Positions 40,733 through 49,346 of a stretch of DNA of 64,000 bases are shown piece after piece. The notes under the pieces are model-generated. The model was given only the letters and a program-made list of their open reading frames with translations. It searched no databases and was not told where the DNA came from. Every line of letters begins with the position of its first letter. Position 1 is the first letter of the stretch. The stretch covers positions 40,965 through 104,964 of the forward strand of contig CAJYLQ010000044.1 of NCBI GenBank assembly GCA_913775975.1, read 5' to 3'. A program made the translations under genes and the position numbers. Source of the DNA: an uncultured Sphingomonas sp. (GTDB taxonomy: Bacteria; Pseudomonadota; Alphaproteobacteria; Sphingomonadales; Sphingomonadaceae).

Positions 40733-42125
40733 CCGGCACGCTCCGCGACAGGAACACGATCAGCGCGAGAAGCGGCAGCGCGACGGCCAGATACGCCTCC
40801 AGCCCGTGCCACGGCGTCCAGCCCAGCCACTCGCTGGGAAAGGTGCGCAGGTCGCCCCGGCGGAAACGCAGGTCGAACACCGCGCTCCATAACGGCCAGC
40901 GATATTCGGGTGGAGCGAAGACCTCCGCCGCCGCGACCATTAGGTTGATCGCCATCGACAGCGCGAGCAGCCCCGCACCGGCCAGCCGCGTCGCGCCGCC
41001 CGCCTGCCAGACCGCCGCCAGCCCCAGCGCGGCGAGGCCGATCAGCGGGATGGCGTGGCGCGGCCCGGTCGCGTTGCCGCCGTCCCAGTAAAAATAGGCC
41101 GCGTTGACCAGCAGCACGACCGCGATCACCCCGGCCGCCATCAGCGCGAGCGGACGGGTGCGGGGGCGATCCGCGAACAACGACCAGCCGAGCGGCGACA
41201 GGATCAGCACCGGCGCCACCCACAGCAAGCCGCGCCGGTCGCCGATCAGTATCTCTCCCAATACCTTCGGTCGGGGCCAGCCGAGACCGAACAGCCCCTG
41301 ATGCATCCCCTCGAACCCCTGCACCCCGGCATAGGCGATGCGGAACGGCGTGCCGAATGCGAACAGGTTATAGGCGAACAGCGGCAGCAGCGCGGCGACG
41401 CCGCCGATGGTGGCCGCGACCAGCAGGCGCGGCGCGGCGCGCAGTCGCCACGCCGCCCAGCCGGCAATGACCAGCCCGGCGAGCACCGCCTGATATTCGA
41501 CGACCACCGCCCAACCGAGCGCGACGCCGCCCAGCGCGGCGATCGCGCGGGTGCGGGCGTTCCAGAACGCCCAGACCGCGACGACGAACAGCGCCGCCAC
41601 CGCCGCATGGCCGGTGATCGTGGTCGACCAGCCCCAGACCGGACTGCCCAGGCCATAGGACAGCGCGGCGAACAGCCCCGCCCCCGCCCGGCCGGTCAGC
41701 GACAGCCCCAGATCGAACAGCAGGAGCGCCGCCAGCGCGGTCAGCAGTGCAGGGCCGCTCGCCACCGCCGCCCATTGGCGCAAGCGGAGGAACCGGCCGA
41801 GCGCCGGGTCGCCGAAGACATGGGGAACGGCGGCGGATCGTTCCCCCGTCGCCCAGGTCACCGCCGCGATGGCGGGCAACGCCATCAGCGTCATGCCCGG
41901 CGCCTTGTCGAGATAGGTGTGGCCGTCGAACTGCGCCTTGTCGATCGTCAGGGGCGCGAAGTCGTCGATGACCGCGTCGCCATCCTCGACGATGCTGATC
42001 GCCGCGAACAGGCGGGTCGCGTTGTTGGGGTTGAACTCCCAGGAGCCGAACCACGCCGCCGACAGCCAGACGAGGACGAACAGCAGGGCGGCGACGGTCC
42101 GGTGCGGCGACATGCCCGCCGGCAT
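40713..42125 (-). CDS. Polytopic membrane protein, glycosyltransferase-C-like
   Basis: This protein is about 470 residues with roughly 11 hydrophobic helices. The N-terminal periplasmic loop (EFNPNNATRLFAAISIVEDG...HTYLDKAPGMTLMALP) has an Asp-Lys-Ala-Pro-Gly element like the DK(P/A)PG of PMT/ArnT-type GT-C glycosyltransferases. A long Trp/Gly-rich loop (GWPRPKVLGEILIGDRRGLLW) follows. I infer a lipid-sugar-dependent glycosyltransferase, but no catalytic residue can be proven. The start is uncertain: ATG at 42125 or 42113, with a TTG at 42137; none has a clear ribosome binding site. The C-terminal codons overlap dedA by 20 bp, tail to tail. Confidence 0.75.
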   Translation of the reverse strand: MPAGMSPHRTVAALLFVLVWLSAAWFGSWEFNPNNATRLFAAISIVEDGDAVIDDFAPLTIDKAQFDGHTYLDKAPGMTLMALPAIAAVTWATGERSAAVPHVFGDPALGRFLRLRQWAAVASGPALLTALAALLLFDLGLSLTGRAGAGLFAALSYGLGSPVWGWSTTITGHAAVAALFVVAVWAFWNARTRAIAALGGVALGWAVVVEYQAVLAGLVIAGWAAWRLRAAPRLLVAATIGGVAALLPLFAYNLFAFGTPFRIAYAGVQGFEGMHQGLFGLGWPRPKVLGEILIGDRRGLLWVAPVLILSPLGWSLFADRPRTRPLALMAAGVIAVVLLVNAAYFYWDGGNATGPRHAIPLIGLAALGLAAVWQAGGATRLAGAGLLALSMAINLMVAAAEVFAPPEYRWPLWSAVFDLRFRRGDLRTFPSEWLGWTPWHGLEAYLAVALPLLALIVFLSRSVPVRPGCA

Positions 42126-42160
42126 AGCCGCGCGCAACGGCCCCGCGAAGGGGCTCGCGC

Positions 42161-42301
42161 CTACATCCGCCAGTTGCCGCCCGCGATCAGCAGGATGGTG
42201 ATCGTCGACACCATCAGGAAGCCGAGATAGATATAGCCGCCCAGCAGGGGCACGTCGGTCGCCTCGTCGCGCGCGACGTCCCCCTTGTTTTCCGCCTTCA
42301 T
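42161..42301 (-). CDS. Small single-helix membrane protein
   Basis: This 46-residue protein has a charged N terminus (MKAENKGDVARDEATD), PLLGGYIYLGFLM and one transmembrane helix (VSTITILLIAGGNW). I do not recognise the family, but codon use and the clean helix make it a likely gene. It lies 36 bp upstream of the polytopic membrane protein gene on the same strand and could be an accessory subunit of it. Confidence 0.62.
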   Translation of the reverse strand: MKAENKGDVARDEATDVPLLGGYIYLGFLMVSTITILLIAGGNWRM

Positions 42302-42469
42302 CGCAGCAGCCTCTCCTGTTGTTTTCTGGGAACGTACGAGAAGCGGCAAGGAGCCGAAAGCGAAAAGCGGATAGGTGCGGAAGTCGCCGCTCGGCGCGTC
42401 CGCGTAGCGGGCACCGCGCATTTTCATATGACGGCGCCGCACGGGGAAGCTAATCGCGCGGGCGATGCC

Positions 42470-43639
42470 ATGCCCCGCTTCCTCGCTTCCACCAAGCCAA
42501 TGGGCCGGTGGCGCGTGACCGATCCGTCGCTGTCCGGCAGGCACGCGCGAGCCGGCGCGGGTAGCGGCATTGTCGCGATCGGACTGCTCCTCGCGCTGGT
42601 CGGTGCCGCCACCGCACTCGCGATCGCGATCGCGGGTATCGCCGAGCGCCACGCGAACGCATTGCCGGACCTGTCGCGCGGCCGACCGGCGGGCGATGCG
42701 GGGGCCGAACGACCGCTGCCGGTGATGGCATTCTACATGAACTGGGATGCCGCCTCTCGCGCGTCGCTGGTCGCGCACCTCGATGCCATCGCACAGGTCG
42801 TGCCGGGTGTCGCCACCGTGACGGGGCCGGATCATCGCTTCATCCATGAGGGCGATCCGGACCTGGCCGCGCTGCTCGCCGCAGCGCCGCACGCGCCCGC
42901 GCTGATCCCGATGGTGCAGAACGTCGCGGGGGATGGCGGGTGGGATTCGGCCGGCACGGCATCGCTGCTCGCCAGCCGCGCGGCGCGCATCCGGCTGGCG
43001 AATCAGGTGACGGCGATGGTCGCGGCCGATCATGGCGCGGGCGTCATGCTCGACATGGAAAGCCTGCCCGCCGCCGCGCACCCGGGGTATCGCGCATTGC
43101 TGGCGGACCTGCATGCCCGCTTCGCACGGCGCGGCTGGCAGTTGATGATCGCGGCGCCGGTGGGCGATCCCGACTGGGACCTGCGGACCTATGCGGCGCT
43201 GGTCGATCGGATCGTGCTGATGGCCTATGACGAACACTGGATGGGCGGCGAGCCCGGCGCCATCGCCAGCCAGCGCTGGTTCGCGGAGGTCGTGCCGGCG
43301 GCGGTCAAGGCGGTCGGCGCGGGGAAGGCGATCGTCGCGATCGGCAGCTACGCCTATGACTGGTCGGCGGGGCATACCGATCCGCTGACGGTGGAGGCGG
43401 CACGGACGCTGGCGCGGCAGGCCGGCACCGCGCCCACGCGCGACGCGGCCTCGGGCAATTCGCACTTCGCCTATCGCAAGGACGGGCGCGACCATCAGGT
43501 CTGGCTGCTCGATGCCACCACCGCCGCGCAGGAAATGCCGGTCATCCGGCAAAGCGGCGCGGCCGGCGTCGCGCTGTGGCGGCTGGGCAGCGAGGACGCG
43601 CAGGTCTGGCCCGTCCTGACCGGCGCGCGCCGGCCCTAG
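42470..43639 (+). CDS. Membrane-anchored GH18-like glycoside hydrolase domain protein
   Basis: The protein is about 389 residues. After a basic cytoplasmic start comes one transmembrane helix (GIVAIGLLLALVGAATALAIAIAG), then a periplasmic domain resembling family 18 glycoside hydrolases. VMAFYMNWD opens strand 1, GVMLDMESLPAA is the DxxDxE-like strand-4 region (here DMES), RIVLMAYDEHW strand 6, and VALWRLGSED strand 8. Sphingomonads encode large proteins with such a domain followed by polysaccharide deacetylase and GT2 modules; here the frame stops after the GH18 part. The start is open (ATG at 42428 is also possible). Its end overlaps the convergent protease gene by four bases. Confidence 0.72.
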   Translation: MPRFLASTKPMGRWRVTDPSLSGRHARAGAGSGIVAIGLLLALVGAATALAIAIAGIAERHANALPDLSRGRPAGDAGAERPLPVMAFYMNWDAASRASLVAHLDAIAQVVPGVATVTGPDHRFIHEGDPDLAALLAAAPHAPALIPMVQNVAGDGGWDSAGTASLLASRAARIRLANQVTAMVAADHGAGVMLDMESLPAAAHPGYRALLADLHARFARRGWQLMIAAPVGDPDWDLRTYAALVDRIVLMAYDEHWMGGEPGAIASQRWFAEVVPAAVKAVGAGKAIVAIGSYAYDWSAGHTDPLTVEAARTLARQAGTAPTRDAASGNSHFAYRKDGRDHQVWLLDATTAAQEMPVIRQSGAAGVALWRLGSEDAQVWPVLTGARRP

Positions 43640-46068
43640 TCCATCCACTCCGTCTCCGCGCCGATCGGCATGCCGGGCGGCACCTTGGCGGCGGAGCGCG
43701 GGCGCTGCGCGAGCGCGGCGGTCAGGCGATCCTGATCGCGCAACAGCCGCGCGGTGGCGCTCGCCCATGGATCGCGGCGGCGGGACAGCCGGTCGGCGGC
43801 ATCGACCAGCGCGGCATCGGCGATGGCGGCGACACCGGGGGCCGTGCCCGGCGCGCGCGACAGGGCGGCGAGGTCCATCAGCACCCGCGTCGCCACGCGC
43901 TGGCGGATCGCATCGCTCGCCGGATCGACGGTGGCGCGGAGCAGCGCGTCGATCACCTCCGCCGCGCCGGGCAGCGCGGGATCGGCAACACGCTGCACCT
44001 CCAGCCGGGCCAGACGCGATGGCGCCAGCAGCGCGTCCAGCGTGACCGCCGCATCGACCTCCGCCGCGACCAGTGGATCGAAGACGGGGCCGCCCGCCGT
44101 GTTCATCACCTCGATATCGAACTGCTCGTCGGAGGGGCCGCTGCGCCCCGCCGACAACAGCGGCAAAAGGCGCGGCGGCACCGCGATCGCATCGGGCGCC
44201 AGCGTCGCCATCACTGCGGTCAGCGCCGCGCGCTGGCGGGCGGCGGGGACGGGCGCCGATGCCTGATGTCCACCGCCGGCGACGGCATAGGCGAAGTCGA
44301 CGCCGCCGATCAGCTTGGCCGCCGCCTCCACCTGATAGCGATGGAGCAGCCAGATCGGCACGAACTTGCGCCGCAGCGCCTCCGCCGCCTCGCCGGGACG
44401 GAGCGCGGCAGGCCCGAACTGCGCGATCGCGGCGCGGCGCACGGCCATCATCCGCGCAAGCTCCGCGACCGGATCGGCGCCGTCGTCCCACAGGCTGGCC
44501 CAGGGGTTCGCCGCATCCGCCGCGCGCGCATCGCCATCGCTGATGAAGCGCAGGCCCGACTGCCGCAGCGCCGCGGCCTTCGCCTCCGTCGCGGCGGGAT
44601 CGCCATAGAGGCGGTCGATCGCCACCACGTCCCACGCCCCCATGCCGGTGCCATAGGCATCCGACAGGTCGGGCCGGCCGTCCTTCAACAGGATGCGCGG
44701 CGCGGGATAGTCCATCACCGAGGCGCGATCCTGCGTCGAGGCGGCGAAATTATGCTCCAGACCCAGTGCGTGGCCGACCTCGTGCGCGCCGAGCTGGCGG
44801 ATGCGGGCAAGCGCGACGCGGACGGGATCGTTGGGCCCGCCGGTGCCGACCATGTTCGCGCCGACCAGCGCCTCGTAGATCAGCATGTCCTGCCGCACGC
44901 GCAGCGAGCCGAGCAGCACCGATCCGCGCACGATCTCCCCCGTCCGCGGATCGGCGATCACCTGGCCGTAGGACCAGCCACGCGTCGCCCGATTGACCCA
45001 GTTGACGACGTTGTAGCGCATGTCGAGCGGATCGACCCCGTCGGGCAGGATCTCCGCCCGGAAGGCGTCGATGAAGCCCGCCCGGTCGAACGCCTGCGCC
45101 CACCAGGCCACGCCTTCCTTCAGCGCGGTGCGGATCGGCTCCGGCGCGGCATTGTCGATGTAGAAGACGATCGGCTTCACCACCGTCGATCGCGCGGCGG
45201 CGGGGTTCGTCTTCACCAGGCGAAAACGGTTGGCGAGCGTGTAGACCACGTCCTGCCCCAGCGGCGCGGCGTAATCGACCGCCTGGACGCCGAACCCGCC
45301 GAAGCGGGGATCGAAGCGGATCGGCGTGAAGCCGGCGTCCGGCAGGCGGATCAGCGAATGATGGACGGTAAAGGCCATCGACCGCGCATCGGGGGCGATG
45401 CGGCCGACGATCGCGCCGGGCCGGTCGCTGATCCAGGTCTGCCGCGCCTCCAGCTCGATATTGTCGGGAAAGACGCGGGTGGCGGCGGGATCGGCGATGC
45501 TGGCGCCGGGATCGATGCGATAGTCGCCGCCCTCCCCCCGGCGCAGCGACGCGCCGATCTCCATCGTGTCACGCAGTAGGAAGGGCGACAGGTCGACCAC
45601 CATCGACCCGTCCGGCCGGGTCGCGGCGATGTCGCCCGCCCAAGCGGTGGTCACGGGAAAGCTCTGTCGCGCGGCGCCCTGTTCGGCGGGGGAGCCGCCG
45701 GTCGCGCGGAAGCGGGGATTTTCGAACTCCGCCACGATCTTGCGGCCGATCCGGCGAAAGGCGAGGACCTGCGTATCGCCGAACGCGCCATGATCCAGCC
45801 CGATCGCGGACGATCCCATGCCCGTGCGCATCGACGCCACGTACAGGAACCGCGCCGCCACGCCGTCCGCGCCGGGCGGCGGCAGGACGATCAGGATACG
45901 GCCGCCGGCACGGTCGACATGGACGGGCAGCAGGCCGTCCAGCCGCTGCGTTCCCGCCAGCGGATCGGCGGGAGCGGCGGTGGTGGCCGTCCCCACAGGC
46001 GCGGCATGGGACTGCGGGGTGATCGCCGTCCCCAGCATGATCGCGGCCAGCGTCGCCCGCCTGTGCAT
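43636..46068 (-). CDS. Zinc-dependent met-zincin protease, exported
   Basis: This 810-residue protein has a Sec signal (MHRRATLAAIMLGTAITPQSHAA). The metzincin motif GAHEVGHALGLEHNF (HExxHxxGxxH) lies near residue 445, followed by SVMDYPAP with the Met-turn. The region before it matches the DUF5117-type domain seen with bacterial zinc-dependent metalloproteases, and the C-terminal part (after about residue 500) matches the associated DUF4953-like helical domain. It should cleave proteins or peptides in the periplasm or outside; substrates are unknown. It is divergent from the PilZ gene, with a nested inverted repeat between them. Confidence 0.88.
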   Translation of the reverse strand: MHRRATLAAIMLGTAITPQSHAAPVGTATTAAPADPLAGTQRLDGLLPVHVDRAGGRILIVLPPPGADGVAARFLYVASMRTGMGSSAIGLDHGAFGDTQVLAFRRIGRKIVAEFENPRFRATGGSPAEQGAARQSFPVTTAWAGDIAATRPDGSMVVDLSPFLLRDTMEIGASLRRGEGGDYRIDPGASIADPAATRVFPDNIELEARQTWISDRPGAIVGRIAPDARSMAFTVHHSLIRLPDAGFTPIRFDPRFGGFGVQAVDYAAPLGQDVVYTLANRFRLVKTNPAAARSTVVKPIVFYIDNAAPEPIRTALKEGVAWWAQAFDRAGFIDAFRAEILPDGVDPLDMRYNVVNWVNRATRGWSYGQVIADPRTGEIVRGSVLLGSLRVRQDMLIYEALVGANMVGTGGPNDPVRVALARIRQLGAHEVGHALGLEHNFAASTQDRASVMDYPAPRILLKDGRPDLSDAYGTGMGAWDVVAIDRLYGDPAATEAKAAALRQSGLRFISDGDARAADAANPWASLWDDGADPVAELARMMAVRRAAIAQFGPAALRPGEAAEALRRKFVPIWLLHRYQVEAAAKLIGGVDFAYAVAGGGHQASAPVPAARQRAALTAVMATLAPDAIAVPPRLLPLLSAGRSGPSDEQFDIEVMNTAGGPVFDPLVAAEVDAAVTLDALLAPSRLARLEVQRVADPALPGAAEVIDALLRATVDPASDAIRQRVATRVLMDLAALSRAPGTAPGVAAIADAALVDAADRLSRRRDPWASATARLLRDQDRLTAALAQRPRSAAKVPPGMPIGAETEWMD

Positions 46069-46122
46069 GTCGCAGTCCCCCTTCGTCGTCGTCCCGTGAT
46101 GGCACGATAGGGGGCAAAAGGG

Positions 46123-46172
46123 CCGGTTGGGAAGAGACTGTAAACCTTCACCCTTTACGCTCTTCTAACCGG
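46123..46172. promoter_or_regulatory. Nested inverted repeat between divergent protease and PilZ genes
   Basis: The outer arms CCGGTTGGGAAGAG (46123-46136) and CTCTTCTAACCGG (46160-46172) are complementary apart from one G/A change and one extra base. The inner arms GTAAA (46140-46144) and TTTAC (46154-46158) continue the dyad. It sits between two divergent starts, so it may be an operator or a hairpin in the 5' leader of one gene. Confidence 0.55.
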
Positions 46173-46216
46173 ATTTGGCGCAAGGGTGCCCGACCAGAGG
46201 CTTGGAGGCGCGGACC

Positions 46217-46702
46217 ATGGCGATGACCGCACAGATTTACGGCGCGGACGACGATCGCGCAGCGGACCGCCAGCGCGTCGACCTGGACGGCACGCTGCGA
46301 CACGAAGACGATCACCGCCCCGTCGACGTGATGATCGAGGATGTGTCCGCGACCGGCTTTCGCATGTCCTGCGCGGAGCGGCTGCCGGTCAATGCGGTGA
46401 TCTGGATCGGCATCGCCGGCCTTGGCCGCCATCAGGCGCGGATCGTGCGCAGCGGCGGCGGCGAATATGGCTGCCGCTTCCTCACCCCCATCTCCGTCAC
46501 GGGGCTGGTCGACCAGAGCCCGCAGACGATCGTCACCGGTCGCTTCAGCCAGCCGGGCATCGCCGCGCCCACGGCGCTGCCGGAAACGCCGCCGCTCGAC
46601 GCCGGCGAGCAGCGGCTGCGCATGTATCGCGGACCGATCATCCTGGCCGGACTGATCCTGCCCTGGATCGCGATCGCGGCCGCCGCGGTCGCGCTGTTAT
46701 GA
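46217..46702 (+). CDS. PilZ domain protein with C-terminal membrane helix
   Basis: This 161-residue protein has an N-terminal PilZ-like domain. DRQRVDLDGTLRH carries an RxxxR-like element in reduced form, then VMIEDVSATGFRMSC (the D/NxSxxG motif of PilZ) and GCRFLTPIS. The C-terminal helix GPIILAGLILPWIAIAAAAVALL would anchor it in the membrane. PilZ domains bind cyclic di-GMP and change partner activity; with only a partial Arg motif, c-di-GMP binding needs testing. The ATG at 46217 is chosen within a longer frame. Short convergent gap of 20 bp to the lipoprotein gene. Confidence 0.82.
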   Translation: MAMTAQIYGADDDRAADRQRVDLDGTLRHEDDHRPVDVMIEDVSATGFRMSCAERLPVNAVIWIGIAGLGRHQARIVRSGGGEYGCRFLTPISVTGLVDQSPQTIVTGRFSQPGIAAPTALPETPPLDAGEQRLRMYRGPIILAGLILPWIAIAAAAVALL

Positions 46703-46722
46703 GCCGGCGGCGGCGTGCCGGA

Positions 46723-47364
46723 TCAGTAGAGCCAGCTGTCCCACTGCGCCGCCATGCGCCAGTCCTTGCCGCTACGCTCCAGCGCATAGGTGGTGCCCCA
46801 GTGATCGATCATCACGGTGACGAAGGCGGTCTGGCGATCATGGACGATGCGCGACAGCACGGCCGTGCGTTCGCACCCGCGCAGCCGGTTGAGCAGCCAC
46901 CAGCGGACCGCCATGCGCGGCGGCGCCAGATCGTCGTCGAGCGCGAAGCCGGTCGATTGCCCCTCGACCGACAGCGCGCGCGCGCGCGCGTCGAGGCGCT
47001 GCTGCTCCTCGCGGGGCAACGGCTCGGCATCGTCGTCCGGTTCCTGGATGCGCAGCTTGTCGCGATCGGTCGCGTCGTTGAACAGTTCGCGGCCGGTCAC
47101 GCGCGGCTCGACGGTCAGCGGCCGGGGCTCGCGCCACTCATGCTCGTCCGGCTCGCTGTTCAGCCGCATCGTGCGGAAGATCGCCAGCGGCTCGCCGCGC
47201 GGGCGGCTGTCCACGCACAATGGGGGCGCATCCGGTGATCGGCCGGACGCCAGCAGGTTCAACGTGGCGCGTACGATCGCGGCGTCGTCCCCCGCCGGCA
47301 AGGTGCCGCACCCTGCAAGCAGCAGGGCCGCGGCGGGCGCGATATAACAGAACCGTTGCCCCAT
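46723..47364 (-). CDS. Lipoprotein of unknown function
   Basis: The 213-residue protein has a lipoprotein signal peptide ending LLLAGC (about residue 19). The mature part includes PPLCVDSRPRGEPLAIFRTM, repeated acidic/Arg segments and a C-terminal domain (MAVRWWLLNRLRGCERTAVLSRIVHDRQTAFVTVMIDHWG in parts) that is strand-rich and ends DSWLY. I do not recognise the family. The ATG at 47364 begins MGQRFCYIAP; the frame is open further but overlaps the divergent PEPxxWA gene. Confidence 0.7.
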   Translation of the reverse strand: MGQRFCYIAPAAALLLAGCGTLPAGDDAAIVRATLNLLASGRSPDAPPLCVDSRPRGEPLAIFRTMRLNSEPDEHEWREPRPLTVEPRVTGRELFNDATDRDKLRIQEPDDDAEPLPREEQQRLDARARALSVEGQSTGFALDDDLAPPRMAVRWWLLNRLRGCERTAVLSRIVHDRQTAFVTVMIDHWGTTYALERSGKDWRMAAQWDSWLY

Positions 47365-47467
47365 CGATACATTCTGACCAAAAACGGGACGCATCCCGCT
47401 TCGAAACAGTCTAGACGGTCGCGTGGCGACCGAAAGTGCAGTAAGGCCTGTCAGCAGGAAACGGATC

Positions 47468-48286
47468 ATGAATATTCCCCCAGCCCCCTTGCTAGCAACG
47501 CACGAGCGTCGATTCCAGTCCGTCGTAGTCGGTGGCCTGGTTACGGTGTTCGCGATTGTCGCGCTTGCGCCGCATACGGAGCGTGCGATTTTCGAGAACG
47601 GGCGGCTGCCGCTTGCTTTCGCCGCGATGTCGCCTGCCGGGCCGCCCGCGATCGGCACGTTGCGGCGTTTCGGCTATATGGCGCCGCAGCCGTTCGCGCG
47701 CGCCTTTCGCAATGCGCGCCGCTCGCCCGGGCTGAATGCGCCGGTGGACGACGGCCTGCCGCCGGTCGCGCCGGAGGCGGAACCCTTTTTCGCGACGCCG
47801 GACGATTTCCGGCAGCCGGTGCTTGCCGCCGATCCGGGCGTGCTGTCGCCCGTCGGCGTGACGCCCAGCGGTTTCCAGTTCGCGTCCTTCACGCCCACGC
47901 CGCCGGGCTTCGTCGGCGGCGGCTCCGGCGTCCCGGCTCCGGGCGCGACGCCGACGCCAACGCCGATCCCCACGGCGACGCCGACCCCTGCGCCCACGGC
48001 CACGCCTACGCCGGTGCCGACCGCAACGCCTACACCCGTGCCGACGGCAACGCCGACGCCGACCCCCACGGCCACACCGACGCCGCAGCCCAGCCCGACC
48101 CCGGAACCTACGCCGGTGCCGACGCCGACCTCCACGCCGCCCGTCATCACCCCGACGCCGACGCCAACCCCGGTCACGCCCGTGCCGGAACCGTCGACCT
48201 GGGTTATGCTAATGCTGGGCATGGGCATCGTCGGCTTCACCATCCGTCGGACGCGGATGGCGCGGAAAACGACCAGCGCGGCCTGA
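47468..48286 (+). CDS. PEPxxWA-CTERM sorting domain protein with Thr-Pro repeat
   Basis: This 272-residue protein has an uncleaved-looking N-terminal helix (VVVGGLVTVFAIVALAP). About 75 residues of Thr-Pro/Ala-Thr-Pro repeats follow (about residues 160-240), then the C-terminal sorting signal: PEPSTWVMLMLGMGIVGF and a basic tail RRTRMARK. Such PEP-CTERM signals are processed by exosortases in organisms making extracellular polysaccharide; the PEPxxWA form is typical of sphingomonads. There is no recognised enzymatic domain. The Pro/Thr tract is probably a wall- or matrix-spanning stalk. The ATG at 47468 follows CAGGAAACGG. A terminator follows at 48294-48329. Confidence 0.85.
   Translation: MNIPPAPLLATHERRFQSVVVGGLVTVFAIVALAPHTERAIFENGRLPLAFAAMSPAGPPAIGTLRRFGYMAPQPFARAFRNARRSPGLNAPVDDGLPPVAPEAEPFFATPDDFRQPVLAADPGVLSPVGVTPSGFQFASFTPTPPGFVGGGSGVPAPGATPTPTPIPTATPTPAPTATPTPVPTATPTPVPTATPTPTPTATPTPQPSPTPEPTPVPTPTSTPPVITPTPTPTPVTPVPEPSTWVMLMLGMGIVGFTIRRTRMARKTTSAA
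47944..48186 (+). repeat. In-gene tandem repeat encoding Thr-Pro units
   Basis: Degenerate 6- and 12-bp units of the ACGCCG/ACCGCC kind encode TPTP, TATPTP and PTATPTPVP runs within the PEPxxWA gene. The number of units could vary by slippage, changing stalk length. Confidence 0.75.
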
Positions 48287-48293
48287 TCGCACA

Positions 48294-48329
48294 CCCACCC
48301 GTCTCCTGATGGGCAGCGGGTGGGGTTTT
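48294..48329 (+). terminator. Intrinsic terminator after the PEPxxWA gene
   Basis: The stem CCCACCCG (48294-48301) pairs with CGGGTGGG (48317-48324) across a 15-nt loop and is followed by a G and TTTT. Confidence 0.8.
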
Positions 48330-48680
48330 CTCAGGCGGGATGTGAAGCGGAGTTCGCGCTTTCCGCAGTGGTTTGGCCGCCGGCTGTCGCGTCGCACCCT
48401 CGCAGACAGTTATCCTGTTCGCGCAAGGCAAGCCCTCACTGCCACGACGTCTTTGAGGGCACAGGCGCGAGATAATGCCCGGCTGAAGATGCGTGGCGCG
48501 AGGCGCCCTCCCTTCAAGCGGAGGCCATTCATCTTGCGCGCGGCGCTTTTATGGAAAGGCGTCATCGCAAGCCGTTTCGGGGCAACGCAAAGCGATTTGG
48601 CTGAAATAACGGCCAGTCTTCGCGCTTCAGTGGCGTCCGGCACACCACCGACCGTCAAAAGTAACCGCCGGGTGCAGCGC
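48330..48680. other. 351-bp stretch with no recognised gene
   Basis: No convincing coding sequence is seen on either strand. Base composition is less GC-biased than in neighbouring genes. One small inverted repeat is visible: GCCCTCA (48432-48438) with TGAGGGC (48454-48460). It may be a gene remnant or hold an unrecognised RNA. The stretch lies at the 3' ends of both flanking genes (PEPxxWA and msrA), so it needs no promoter for them. Confidence 0.55.
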
Positions 48681-49343
48681 CTATCGCGCCAGTTGCGGCC
48701 AGCCGGTGCGGAAGGCGGCGACCTTCGGCTTGTCCCACCGGACGATATAGGGATGTCGCGGATTTCGCGCGTAGAAATCCTGATGATAGGCTTCCGCCGG
48801 GAAGAAGCGCCCCTGCTCGATCCGCGTCGCGATCGGCGCGGGGAAAACGTGCGCGGCATCGATCTGCGCGATATACGCCCTCGCCACCCGCGCCTGCTCG
48901 GGCGTCTGCGGGAAGATCGCGCTGCGATAGCTGGGGCCGGTATCCGGACCCTGCCGGTTTACCTGCGTGGGATCGTGCGCGATCGAGAAAAATACGCGAA
49001 GCAGCGTCGCATAACTGACGACCGCCGGATCATAGGTGATGCGGACCGCCTCCGCATGACCCGTCGTTTCGGTCGAAACCTGCGCATAGGTCGCGGTGTC
49101 GGCAGTGCCGCCGGCATAGCCCGCCGTGACGGCGCGCACGCCCTTCATCTGTGAGAAGACCGCCTCTACACCCCAGAAACAGCCGCCCGCCAAGATGGCA
49201 GTCTGTGGCCGGTTACCGCCAGGAACGTCGACCCGCGCGGCCGGCACCGGCACGGCGCGCTCCGCACTGGCCGGATCCAGCGGCGCGAGCGCGATTACCG
49301 CGACCGCCGCGCCGAGGCCCATCAGGATATGGGCCGGCCGCAT
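48681..49343 (-). CDS. msrA: Peptide-methionine (S)-S-oxide reductase MsrA, exported
   Basis: The 220-residue protein has an N-terminal signal peptide (MRPAHILMGLGAAVAVIALAPLDPASA) before the MsrA domain. The catalytic Cys is in AILAGGCFWGVEAVF, and GYAGGTADTATYAQVSTETTGHAEAV, FFSIAHDPTQVNRQGPDTGPSYRS and EAYHQDFY are intact (landmarks). Only one Cys occurs in the whole protein, so no resolving Cys is available within the chain; regeneration would need an outside thiol system. It should repair oxidised Met in periplasmic proteins. It is 3 bp downstream of a 47-residue membrane protein gene. Confidence 0.93.
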   Translation of the reverse strand: MRPAHILMGLGAAVAVIALAPLDPASAERAVPVPAARVDVPGGNRPQTAILAGGCFWGVEAVFSQMKGVRAVTAGYAGGTADTATYAQVSTETTGHAEAVRITYDPAVVSYATLLRVFFSIAHDPTQVNRQGPDTGPSYRSAIFPQTPEQARVARAYIAQIDAAHVFPAPIATRIEQGRFFPAEAYHQDFYARNPRHPYIVRWDKPKVAAFRTGWPQLAR

Positions 49344-49346
49344 CGC

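Noticed and set aside
47944..48186. Tandem short repeats considered as a CRISPR array
   Set aside because: Units are 6-12 bp, degenerate and in frame, encoding Thr-Pro; there are no spacers and no cas genes.
48330..48680. Short open frames in the gap upstream of the msrA stop
   Set aside because: Their composition and codon use are unlike coding DNA here and they show no start signals or recognisable motifs.
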